Origin: Thermoplasmata archaeon
Lineage (GTDB): Archaea; Thermoplasmatota; Thermoplasmata; Thermoplasmatales; Thermoplasmataceae
Assembly (NCBI GenBank): GCA_021811505.1
Contig: JAJZOM010000029.1
Span: forward strand, 1-5,598
Direction: 5' to 3'
DNA length: 5,598 nt
This document shows positions 1 to 5,276 of this stretch, piece after piece; position 1 is the first letter of the stretch, and each line of letters opens with the position of its first letter. Both the position numbers and the translations under genes were made by a program. Under the pieces are notes generated by a model. The model saw only the letters and a program-made list of their open reading frames with translations. It was not told where the DNA came from and ran no database searches.

Positions 1-112
1 ACCGGAAGGGAGCAACGGTATCCTGGACTCTTGATGCTGAAGGGGTGCGGGATCGAGAGGAAACAGGGGGAACCTGCCAGGACATCTGGCCCGATTCAGG
101 CGTGTCCGGTTT
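1..112 (+). ncRNA. Signal recognition particle (7S) RNA, 3' part, cut by the window edge
   Basis: The first bases, CCGGAAGGGAGCAACGG at 2-18, match the universally conserved SRP RNA helix 8: the GGAA tetraloop followed by the symmetric-loop strand with AGCA, which is the binding site for SRP54. About 90-100 nt should follow this motif in a roughly 300-nt archaeal 7S RNA to complete the 3' strands of helices 5 and 1, which fits an end near 105-115. Further downstream, GGGATCG at 49-55 resembles the GGGATCG of the human 3' strand as I remember it. The segment is clearly more GC-rich than the following gene and has no convincing coding frame. The RNA scaffolds SRP19/SRP54 and targets ribosomes making membrane or secreted proteins. 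The 5' half lies outside the window; the exact 3' end is estimated, with T-rich sequence from about 111 as a possible stop. Confidence 0.85.
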
Positions 113-166
113 CCAATTTCGTTAATTACAGAATGAGCCATGCTTTATTCCGGGAAGGGTATTATC
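113..166 (+). promoter_or_regulatory. Putative promoter/leader of the HD-domain gene
   Basis: The AT-rich stretch after the SRP RNA includes TTAATTA at 122-128, a possible archaeal TATA-like box. Counting about 25 nt downstream puts transcription start near 150, giving a short leader before ATG 167. A purine-rich GGGAAGGG at 152-159 lies 7 nt before that ATG and could act as a weak Shine-Dalgarno site. The assignment rests only on composition and spacing. Confidence 0.35.
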
Positions 167-1324
167 ATGTCAAAGGAATTTAAAATAATCCAGGATCCAT
201 TGAACGGTCCCATAAAAGTTACAGCAGACTTCCAGAGACTCATAGATACTTGTGAATTCCAAAGGCTGAGATACATACGGCAACTGGGTATGTGTCATCT
301 TGTATTTCCCGGCGCCAATCACACAAGATTTGAGCATTCCCTCGGCACAATGCATCTGGCAAACATGTTTTCAGATGCGCTGCATCTGGAGGATCAGAAG
401 CTCCTCATGGCATCGGCATTGCTGCACGATATCGGTCATCCACCACTGAGCCATAGCCTTGAAGAACTCTTCGAAAAATTTAGTGGAATGGACCACCTTC
501 AGGCTGGAATTTCTATGATCCTGGGCAAGGGAAAATATGATGGCAGCCTGATACCATCCATTCTCGAATCGATAGGAATATCGCCTGGAGATGTTGTATC
601 CGTACTTCTTGGAAACAAAAGGAAATTCAGGACACTATCGAGAATGATAAGCGGTCCGGTTGACGTGGACGAGCTTGACTATCTCCGAAGGGATTCAATG
701 TACTGCGGTGTTGCTATAGGCAATATAGATTACAGGAGAATCATAAACGTCGCCATAGAACACGATCGGGACATAGTTATAGAGGAAAAGGGCTTGGGGA
801 CACTGGAATCTGTGTTAATAGCACGCATATTGATGTACGATTCTGTATATTTCCATAAGACGGCCCGAATTGCCCAGACTATGGTCAAATATGTAGTGGA
901 ATCTCATCCTGAATTTTTTTCAGATCCTTTTGTTATGAACGACAACCACCTTTACAGTATTCTCGGAAACCTGAAGGAAGACAGGATAGCGAGGTCTGTA
1001 CTCAACAGGGAGCTTTACAAACCTGTCTTGCGCATCCCGTATTCCACCGAAGCCGTCAAGAAGATTAAGAACATGTTGACAGATGTTGCCGGTCTGGATC
1101 GGACCGACTACATTATAGATGTGATTCCCCCGTTGGAATTCAGCGGCCCTGACAGAATAAAGTCCGATCTAAGGATGCTGAAGGATGGGAAACTTACAGG
1201 AATAACCGAAGCTTCACCTTTAATAAGGACACTTAAAGAAACGCTGGAAAACAAAGTAATCGTGGTTTCCTCATCCAGATGGTCATACGAAAAAGTAAAA
1301 GAACTTGTCAGGTCAACGAAATAG
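167..1324 (+). CDS. HD-domain phosphohydrolase, SAMHD1/COG1078-like
   Basis: The protein is 385 aa from ATG 167. An in-frame ATG at 140 would add nine residues, but the conserved part starts with MSKEFKIIQDPLNG and a purine-rich site precedes 167. The N-terminal half carries a full HD metal site: H57 in HTRFEHSLG, H87-D88 in LLHDIGHPPLSH, and D168 in VDVDELDYLRRD. These align by motif with SAMHD1 H167, H206/D207 and D311, and the segment EFQRLRYIRQLG is nearly identical in SAMHD1-type proteins. Family members bind a divalent metal and hydrolyse nucleotides, often dNTPs to deoxynucleoside plus triphosphate, sometimes under allosteric nucleotide control. Which substrate this one uses cannot be read from the sequence. 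No signal peptide or membrane segment is evident, so it should be cytosolic. It looks monocistronic and converges with the acetyltransferase gene 4 bp downstream. Confidence 0.9.
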   Translation: MSKEFKIIQDPLNGPIKVTADFQRLIDTCEFQRLRYIRQLGMCHLVFPGANHTRFEHSLGTMHLANMFSDALHLEDQKLLMASALLHDIGHPPLSHSLEELFEKFSGMDHLQAGISMILGKGKYDGSLIPSILESIGISPGDVVSVLLGNKRKFRTLSRMISGPVDVDELDYLRRDSMYCGVAIGNIDYRRIINVAIEHDRDIVIEEKGLGTLESVLIARILMYDSVYFHKTARIAQTMVKYVVESHPEFFSDPFVMNDNHLYSILGNLKEDRIARSVLNRELYKPVLRIPYSTEAVKKIKNMLTDVAGLDRTDYIIDVIPPLEFSGPDRIKSDLRMLKDGKLTGITEASPLIRTLKETLENKVIVVSSSRWSYEKVKELVRSTK

Positions 1325-1328
1325 GTGA

Positions 1329-1778
1329 TTACAGGTCCTTCTCCATCCTGTACGCACCCCTTGACCCCCTGTAAAGTTCGCGATAGTACGTTGGGAGATG
1401 AGCAGTAACTGAGTACCCATGTTTAACGTAGAACTGAATGGTCTCTTCGTTCCTGTCCCTAACCTCCAGAATTGATTTTTTGTAACCTCTCTGGCGCATT
1501 TCCGCTTCAATAAGATCCATGAGTTTCCCTCCCAGCCCTCTATGCTGAAACGAGGGGCGGACAGCTATGCTCTCGATGTCCGCTGATGTGCGATCAAGAG
1601 GAAGCGCTACAACATATCCGGCAATTGTGCCGTTTTCCTCTCCCACGTAATTAAAAGAATTGCTGGAATGAAATATCTTCTTTAACATGTATTTTGAGTA
1701 AGGTCCAACGGAAAATGCCTCAAGTTCAAGTGCAGCTATGGCATCGATATCGCTGCTAGAATATCTCCTGAAATCCAC
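1329..1778 (-). CDS. rimI: RimI/Ard1-like GNAT N-acetyltransferase
   Basis: This 149-aa protein is close to the usual size for archaeal RimI/Ard1 acetyltransferases. The acetyl-CoA pyrophosphate loop is Q78-H-R-G-L-G83, after the beta-4 strand IESIAVRP (68-75). The RimI-type LEVRDRN (104-110) follows, then the FYVKHGY motif (116-122) that packs near CoA, and a tyrosine pair (Y131, Y132) near the C terminus. Such enzymes transfer acetyl from acetyl-CoA to protein N-terminal alpha-amines, classically ribosomal protein S18 in bacteria and many proteins in archaea. The substrate here is unproven. The start is GTG at 1778: an in-frame stop lies about 12 codons upstream with no ATG between, and MDFRRYSSSDI is a normal GNAT N terminus. 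No Shine-Dalgarno site precedes it. The gene diverges from ribB and shares its promoter region. Confidence 0.88.
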   Translation of the reverse strand: MDFRRYSSSDIDAIAALELEAFSVGPYSKYMLKKIFHSSNSFNYVGEENGTIAGYVVALPLDRTSADIESIAVRPSFQHRGLGGKLMDLIEAEMRQRGYKKSILEVRDRNEETIQFYVKHGYSVTAHLPTYYRELYRGSRGAYRMEKDL

Positions 1779-1871
1779 CAGAGGGTAAATTTGTTCCCGG
1801 TTATTATTCTTCTATTACTAATATATGGGTAATTACCAAAATCATTATTATATAGTCTGCGATGAAACGTT
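1779..1871. promoter_or_regulatory. Divergent promoter region of rimI and ribB
   Basis: This 93-bp, strongly AT-rich gap holds control elements for two divergent genes. For ribB, ATTATATAG (1847-1855) is a good TATA-like box centred about 21 nt before ATG 1872. That is slightly closer than the usual 25-27 nt, so ribB is probably leaderless or nearly so. For rimI, the minus-strand ATATATTAG (1825-1817) is TATA-like and would give a leader of roughly 15-20 nt. Neither start codon has a Shine-Dalgarno site. Two overlapping palindromes, listed separately, sit between and on these boxes. Confidence 0.6.
1815..1837. promoter_or_regulatory. Overlapping palindromes, candidate operator for the riboflavin genes
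   Basis: Two inverted repeats overlap here. The first, at 1815-1832, reads TTACTAATATATGGGTAA and equals its reverse complement at 14 of 18 positions (TTAC..ATATAT..GTAA). The second, at 1828-1837, is the perfect 10-bp palindrome GGTAATTACC. They share the GTAA half-site, cover the likely rimI TATA box and end about 10 bp upstream of the ribB TATA box, a normal place for an archaeal operator or activator site. Archaeal riboflavin genes are known to be controlled in some lineages by RbkR, an HTH-riboflavin kinase fusion. That RbkR binds here is inference only, and AT-rich DNA makes chance palindromes fairly common. Confidence 0.45.
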
Positions 1872-2573
1872 ATGTTGGAAAAAGCTCTGCAGGATATCCA
1901 GTCAGGAAAGCCGGTCCTCATATTTGATGCCAAGGACAGGGAGGGAGAAACTGACATTGTCTACGCTTCTCAATTCATTGATAATGAGAAGGTGAAGTTC
2001 ATGAGAAAAATGGGAGGGGGATTGATATGCACCACAATCAGGGAGAGTGATGCAGGCCATCTCGGTCTTCCGTTTATACAAGATTTTTACAGGGAATACC
2101 TCGGTCTCGACCCAAGAGTTACAGATCACTCGGACTTGAAATATGACCACAACAGCTCTTTTTCTGTGACGATAAACCACAGAAGCACTTTCACAGGCGT
2201 ACCCGATAAAGACAGATCACTTACAATCTCACGTTTCTCAAGTTTCTTATCCCATCTGGAACAGTACAACGGAGATGCAAGAACCCTTTTCTCTGATCAG
2301 TTCAGGATGCCCGGGCACGTGATCCTGATTATCGCAAGGAATGGATATTTCAAGGCAAGAAGAGGGCACACTGAACTCAGTACTTACCTTGTGGAAAAGG
2401 CCAATCTTATACCATCTGCAACGATCGTGGAGATGCTTGACGACGATGGGAATTCATTACCACGTGATAAAGCCATACAGTTTGCCAGAGAAAATTCGCT
2501 AACATTTATAGAGGGAAATACTATAATTGAGCAGTGGCAAAATGACCAGAGTAATGGCTACAGGAGTATTTGA
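1872..2573 (+). CDS. ribB: 3,4-dihydroxy-2-butanone 4-phosphate synthase
   Basis: The enzyme converts ribulose 5-phosphate to L-3,4-dihydroxy-2-butanone 4-phosphate plus formate, giving the four-carbon unit for lumazine; it needs Mg2+. The 233-aa chain is a stand-alone RibB with no fused GTP cyclohydrolase II domain, as expected in archaea. Visible signatures are the acidic loop D22-R-E-G-E-T-D28 (archaeal form of the bacterial DRENEGD), TGVPDKDR (108-115), FRMPGHV (144-150) and RRGHTE (163-168), whose histidine and glutamate are metal and active-site residues in the family. ATG 1872 is chosen because the helix LEKALQDIQSGKPVLIFD begins there, as in homologues, and a TATA-like box lies about 21 nt upstream. 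As the first gene of ribBLCH it is probably translated from a leaderless mRNA. Its last 32 nt overlap ribL in another frame. Confidence 0.95.
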   Translation: MLEKALQDIQSGKPVLIFDAKDREGETDIVYASQFIDNEKVKFMRKMGGGLICTTIRESDAGHLGLPFIQDFYREYLGLDPRVTDHSDLKYDHNSSFSVTINHRSTFTGVPDKDRSLTISRFSSFLSHLEQYNGDARTLFSDQFRMPGHVILIIARNGYFKARRGHTELSTYLVEKANLIPSATIVEMLDDDGNSLPRDKAIQFARENSLTFIEGNTIIEQWQNDQSNGYRSI

Positions 2574-2973
2574 CATTCTTCACATGGGGCATATACACTA
2601 TCTGCTTGAATCGAAAAAATTGGGAGACGAGCTTCTGGTGGTTGTTGCAAGGGATTCTACTGCAGTGAGAAACGGCAAAAGTCCGGTCTTTGACGAGGAT
2701 ACCAGACTCAAGATCGTATCGCAGATCAAGCCGGTGGATGTCGCTATTCTCGGACACGAGGGAGATATATTCACTACGGTTTCCGAAAACAGGCCTGATA
2801 TAATTGCTCTTGGGCATGACCAGAGATTTGACGCTGACGCAATAGAAAGAAAATGCAGGGAACTCGGCTTGAAAACCAGGGTTGTGAGAATCTCGCGTTA
2901 CGATGGAAAAAAGTACCAGGGCAGTTCTGACGTTAAAAAGAGACTTATGGAGATAATAGAGGGTGCATTTTGA
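2542..2973 (+). CDS. ribL: Archaeal FAD synthase (FMN adenylyltransferase) RibL
   Basis: RibL transfers AMP from ATP to FMN to make FAD; in archaea it replaces the adenylyltransferase half of bacterial RibF and is an unrelated-in-detail cytidylyltransferase-fold enzyme. The 143-aa product is close to the Methanocaldococcus RibL length. It has the nucleotidyltransferase signature TGVFDILHMGH (7-17) with HxGH at 14-17, then DELLVVVARD, LGHDQRF in the place of the family GxDQ motif, and SSDV near the C terminus. ATG 2542 gives the expected first beta strand (MTRVMATG). A TTG at 2527 would add five residues of no obvious family similarity, and ATG 2554 would cut into the strand. No strong Shine-Dalgarno site precedes it, so translation is probably coupled to ribB, which it overlaps by 32 nt. 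Some relatives are CTP:glycerol-3-phosphate transferases, but the context strongly favours FAD synthase. Confidence 0.88.
   Translation: MTRVMATGVFDILHMGHIHYLLESKKLGDELLVVVARDSTAVRNGKSPVFDEDTRLKIVSQIKPVDVAILGHEGDIFTTVSENRPDIIALGHDQRFDADAIERKCRELGLKTRVVRISRYDGKKYQGSSDVKKRLMEIIEGAF
2959..2972 (+). promoter_or_regulatory. Ribosome binding site fixing a TTG start for ribC
   Basis: GAGGGTG at 2959-2965 closely resembles the archaeal Shine-Dalgarno core GGAGGTGA and is followed after 4 nt by TTG 2970-2972. The next residues, KKFGVVDTTFARYD, match the start of other RibC proteins, so TTG is the probable initiator. The TTGA overlap with the ribL stop suggests coupled translation. Confidence 0.7.
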
Positions 2974-3461
2974 AGAAATTTGGAGTAGTTGACACGACCT
3001 TTGCACGATATGATATGGGTGCTTCCGTCATAGATGAATTGCACAGGTCAGGAACGGGTTTTACCATAGTTAGATACACTGTACCAGGAATTAAGGATAT
3101 TCCGGTCGCATCAAAGAAACTTATGGAAGAACAGGGATGTGACATTGTGATAGCTTGCGGCATGCCGGGTCCAAAGGCAGTAGATAAGATTTCCGCGCAG
3201 GTTGCAAGCATGGGCATCATGGAAGTGCAGCTACAGACGAACAGGCATGTAATCGAAGTTTTCGTTCACGAAGATGAGGCAGGGACCCCTTCAGAACTGG
3301 CGTGGCTCTCGGATCGCAGGGCAAGAGAACATGCTGTGAACGCCTACAATCTGGTTTTTGATCCAAAAAAACTGACAGAGAAGGCAGGAAAGGGACTAAG
3401 ACAGGGATATTCGGACGTAGGATCCGTTTCGGAACCTGTAAATACGGGAGTAAGACATTAG
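2970..3461 (+). CDS. ribC: Archaeal riboflavin synthase RibC
   Basis: This enzyme dismutates two molecules of 6,7-dimethyl-8-ribityllumazine into riboflavin and 5-amino-6-ribitylamino-uracil. The archaeal type is unrelated to the bacterial RibE barrel enzyme and is instead a homologue of lumazine synthase that needs a divalent metal. The 163-aa sequence matches the Methanocaldococcus protein over almost its whole length as I recall it: VDTTFARYD (7-15), TVPGIKDIPVASKKL (37-51), GMPG (64-67), HVIEVFVHEDEA (93-104) and AGKGLRQGY (139-147). The last dozen residues, after the conserved block, are a variable tail. Initiation is at TTG, supported by a good Shine-Dalgarno site, and overlaps the ribL stop by 4 nt. 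It sits directly before ribH, the gene for the enzyme that makes its substrate and is its own paralogue. Confidence 0.94.
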   Translation: MKKFGVVDTTFARYDMGASVIDELHRSGTGFTIVRYTVPGIKDIPVASKKLMEEQGCDIVIACGMPGPKAVDKISAQVASMGIMEVQLQTNRHVIEVFVHEDEAGTPSELAWLSDRRAREHAVNAYNLVFDPKKLTEKAGKGLRQGYSDVGSVSEPVNTGVRH

Positions 3462-3471
3462 GAGAATTAAC
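3461..3471 (+). promoter_or_regulatory. Ribosome binding site of ribH
   Basis: GGAG at 3461-3464 overlaps the last base of the ribC stop codon TAG and lies 7 nt before ATG 3472. This is the usual spacing, so ribH can be initiated independently of, or coupled to, ribC. Confidence 0.6.
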
Positions 3472-3879
3472 ATGAAAATAGGAATAGTAGTGTCGGAATA
3501 CAATTATGACATAACAATGATGATGTTACAGAGAGCTGAGGAGCACGCTAAGTTTCTAAACCTTGACGTTACGAAGGTACTCAGGGTTCCGGGGACATTC
3601 GACATTCCTCTAGGAGTGAAAAAAATGCTCGGAAGAACGGATATAGATGCCGTCGTGACACTTGGTGCTGTAATCAAGGGTGAGACCGATCACGATCAGA
3701 TCATAATGCAAAACGCTGCCAGGAAGATCGAAGACCTGTCTGTCGAATATTCAAAACCGGTTTCACTGGGCATTTCAGGACCTAATGAGACAAGGCTCCA
3801 GGCTCAGGCCAGGATAGAAATGGCCAAGGACTCGGTTGAGAGCGTTGCAAAGATGCTCACCCGATTGAAGGAACTGTGA
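3472..3879 (+). CDS. ribH: 6,7-dimethyl-8-ribityllumazine synthase
   Basis: RibH condenses 3,4-dihydroxy-2-butanone 4-phosphate, made by RibB, with 5-amino-6-ribitylamino-uracil to form lumazine, the substrate of RibC. The 135-aa chain is the normal size for an archaeal lumazine synthase, a family that forms pentamers or icosahedral shells. Diagnostic segments are SEYNYDIT (8-15) at the pyrimidine site, VPGTFDIP (39-46), and GAVIKGETDHD (65-75), whose H74 matches the histidine proposed as acid-base catalyst in Bacillus (H88). GISGPNETRLQAQ follows, with R108 as the likely phosphate-binding arginine. The start ATG is unambiguous, preceded by GGAG. The gene lies 10 nt after ribC and ends the riboflavin operon; a hairpin and T-run begin three bases after its stop. 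Confidence 0.95.
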   Translation: MKIGIVVSEYNYDITMMMLQRAEEHAKFLNLDVTKVLRVPGTFDIPLGVKKMLGRTDIDAVVTLGAVIKGETDHDQIIMQNAARKIEDLSVEYSKPVSLGISGPNETRLQAQARIEMAKDSVESVAKMLTRLKEL

Positions 3880-3882
3880 GCC

Positions 3883-3922
3883 AGTATTTCCTGAAAAGAA
3901 TGGAAATATTCTCTCATTTTTT
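3883..3922 (+). terminator. Hairpin plus T-run after ribH
   Basis: AGTATTTCC (3883-3891) and GGAAATATT (3902-3910) form a 9-bp stem with one G-T wobble and a 10-nt loop. Six T residues follow at 3917-3922 after a short pyrimidine spacer. It lies just past the ribH stop, where the operon should end. Archaeal termination depends mainly on T-runs rather than stems, so the T-run may be the active part. The stem is AU-rich and weak. Confidence 0.5.
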
Positions 3923-4008
3923 GTGCAAACCAACCTCAAACTTTTCAAAATTTAGTTAGGAAATTCCAACATCTTGAGGAATACGTGCTCATCAAACATG
4001 GATCAGCA

Positions 4009-4905
4009 TTAGCTGGAAGCTATAGATTTCCTGATACTGCCCAGAGTAGAATCAATCCTCGCAAAGGCGTTGTGGGGATGTATGCTTTCGTCGCTTCTGG
4101 ATTCAATTGAGATCTTTGTATCATCGGGGAATGCAGAGTATTTCTTTGCACTTTCTGCAGCTATCTCTCGAACGATGTCTTCAACAAATTTAGGGTTTTT
4201 ATGTGCATTGTAGACGAGTTCACCCTCATCAATTCTCTTCAGGAGAGAATATAATGAGCCTCCGAGAGTTTTTTCACAAATCTCTATGAGATCATCCGCC
4301 TCAACACTCTTTTCGTGAGGAACCTGCATAGTTAGTATAACTGTGTTTCTCTGGTTATGGGTTATTGACGGAATCCTGGAAAGCAAATCTTCATTTCCCG
4401 GGAAATCGCTTGAAATCAATGATCTTGTGGTCTCCATTGCACATGGGCACGCGTTCATTCCCTGAACAACAACACCTACGAATTTGTGGCTTGGTTTACC
4501 GCGAGTTAAAAGCGTTTCTCCCTTGATCTTGTATGGAACTACTATCGGAGATCCCCTTTTGGTCTTTCTCTCCACGAGATAATCTGCTGAAATCTTTACG
4601 ACACAACCGTCAGAGTATTCAAGTTTCTCAAGTGTCTTACGGGCAATCTCCTGGCTAAGATCCTCGATGCTAGGAACCACTTTCCGGTTAAGAATGATCT
4701 CATTTATTGCCTCAATTTTCCTGGAAAAGTCAGCGCCCTTTCTGGTAGCAGGCAGGTCCACGGATATGTCAATTTCAGTGAGAAGATCGATCTCTCTGTC
4801 CCCTCTTTTCACCCTCACAGGGTATCTGATCCCACTAACTCCTACTTGAGCGATTGGTATGGAAATTGACGGTTTACCGGCCTGGACATCAACAAGATCT
4901 ATCAC
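4009..4905 (-). CDS. mptA: GTP cyclohydrolase MptA (COG1469 / FolE2 family, type IV)
   Basis: Archaeal MptA is an Fe(II)-dependent enzyme that opens GTP to 7,8-dihydroneopterin 2',3'-cyclic phosphate, the first step toward (methano)pterin or folate-type cofactors; bacterial FolE2 makes dihydroneopterin triphosphate. The 298-aa protein has DVQAGKP near the N terminus, DLPATRKGADFSR (the family RKG..SR block), GMNACPCA with C153 and C155, H183-N-Q-R186, and HPHN with H276 and H278. The 93-residue spacing between H183 and H276 equals that between the H200 and H293 metal ligands of the Methanocaldococcus enzyme as I recall them, so the active site appears intact. Start is GTG 4905, overlapping the pfdB stop by 4 nt (GTGA) and preceded by GAGGATC 9 to 5 nt upstream. 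Cyclic phosphate versus triphosphate as product cannot be decided from sequence alone. In some archaea this step also feeds archaeosine synthesis. Confidence 0.92.
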   Translation of the reverse strand: MIDLVDVQAGKPSISIPIAQVGVSGIRYPVRVKRGDREIDLLTEIDISVDLPATRKGADFSRKIEAINEIILNRKVVPSIEDLSQEIARKTLEKLEYSDGCVVKISADYLVERKTKRGSPIVVPYKIKGETLLTRGKPSHKFVGVVVQGMNACPCAMETTRSLISSDFPGNEDLLSRIPSITHNQRNTVILTMQVPHEKSVEADDLIEICEKTLGGSLYSLLKRIDEGELVYNAHKNPKFVEDIVREIAAESAKKYSAFPDDTKISIESRSDESIHPHNAFARIDSTLGSIRKSIASS

Positions 4906-5276
4906 TGAGAAGATCCTCTTCTTCTGGTCTCTTCCTCATACTTCTGCTGAAGAATAGTTTCCAGTTCCTTGTACTTTTCTTCCAATGTTTTTTGCTGTTT
5001 TTCCAGAGTCTTGATTCTGATCTCGCTAAGCTCTTTTTGTTCCGAAAGATCATCAAGAAGTTTCTTCTTGTCTTCAACCTGGTAGAGAATATTGCCGACG
5101 CTCTTGTAAACTGGTGTTTCTTCCTTTATCGCCTCCAGCTCCTTGAGAGTTTTTTCCAGTTCCTTAATTCTCATATCGAGCTGGTATTTCTGGTTGGCTA
5201 CCTGTTCAATCTGGGCTTCCAGTTGTTGAGCTTGTCTGATCTGATTCTGAATATACTGACTTAAATTTGGCTCCAT
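4902..5276 (-). CDS. pfdB: Prefoldin beta subunit
   Basis: Prefoldin is a cytosolic hexamer of two alpha and four beta subunits that captures unfolded proteins with its coiled-coil arms and passes them to the thermosome. The 124-aa product is the standard beta length. It shows two long charged, heptad-like helices, roughly residues 5-52 and 68-115, rich in K, E, Q and L. They are joined by the beta-hairpin core with the signature VYKSVGNIL (56-64). The N terminus (PNLSQYIQNQIRQAQQL) is typical of beta rather than alpha subunits. ATG 5276 directly abuts the pcc1 stop (TAA followed by ATG), with GAGGG (5291-5287) about 10 nt upstream as the ribosome binding site. The C-terminal TRRRGSSQ is a short basic tail. 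It is the middle gene of pcc1-pfdB-mptA. Confidence 0.94.
   Translation of the reverse strand: MEPNLSQYIQNQIRQAQQLEAQIEQVANQKYQLDMRIKELEKTLKELEAIKEETPVYKSVGNILYQVEDKKKLLDDLSEQKELSEIRIKTLEKQQKTLEEKYKELETILQQKYEEETRRRGSSQ

Noticed and set aside
76..90. GCCAG-GACAT-CTGGC hairpin that could be a terminator or regulatory stem
   Set aside because: It falls inside the SRP RNA 3' region, where these bases may pair with the missing 5' half; no T-run follows directly.
1..183. Open plus-strand frame from the window start to 183, possible C-terminal end of a protein
   Set aside because: It lies over the SRP RNA signature and overlaps the HD gene start; the translation resembles no family I know and is best explained by chance in GC-rich RNA sequence.
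1902..2180. 92-aa minus-strand frame inside ribB
   Set aside because: It is antisense to the conserved RibB N-terminal half, with no recognisable motif or promoter.
2521..3006. 161-aa minus-strand reading frame
   Set aside because: It is antisense to ribL, whose motifs are clear; its Ser/Cys/Phe-rich translation shows no family signature.
3941..3960. A/T-rich tract that could be the terminator of mptA on the minus strand
   Set aside because: The T-runs are only four long and no stable stem forms, so the signal is too weak to call.
4854..5264. 136-aa plus-strand frame rich in Leu and Phe that looks like a membrane protein
   Set aside because: It is the mirror image of the prefoldin beta coiled coil: Lys and Glu codons read as Phe and Leu on the other strand.
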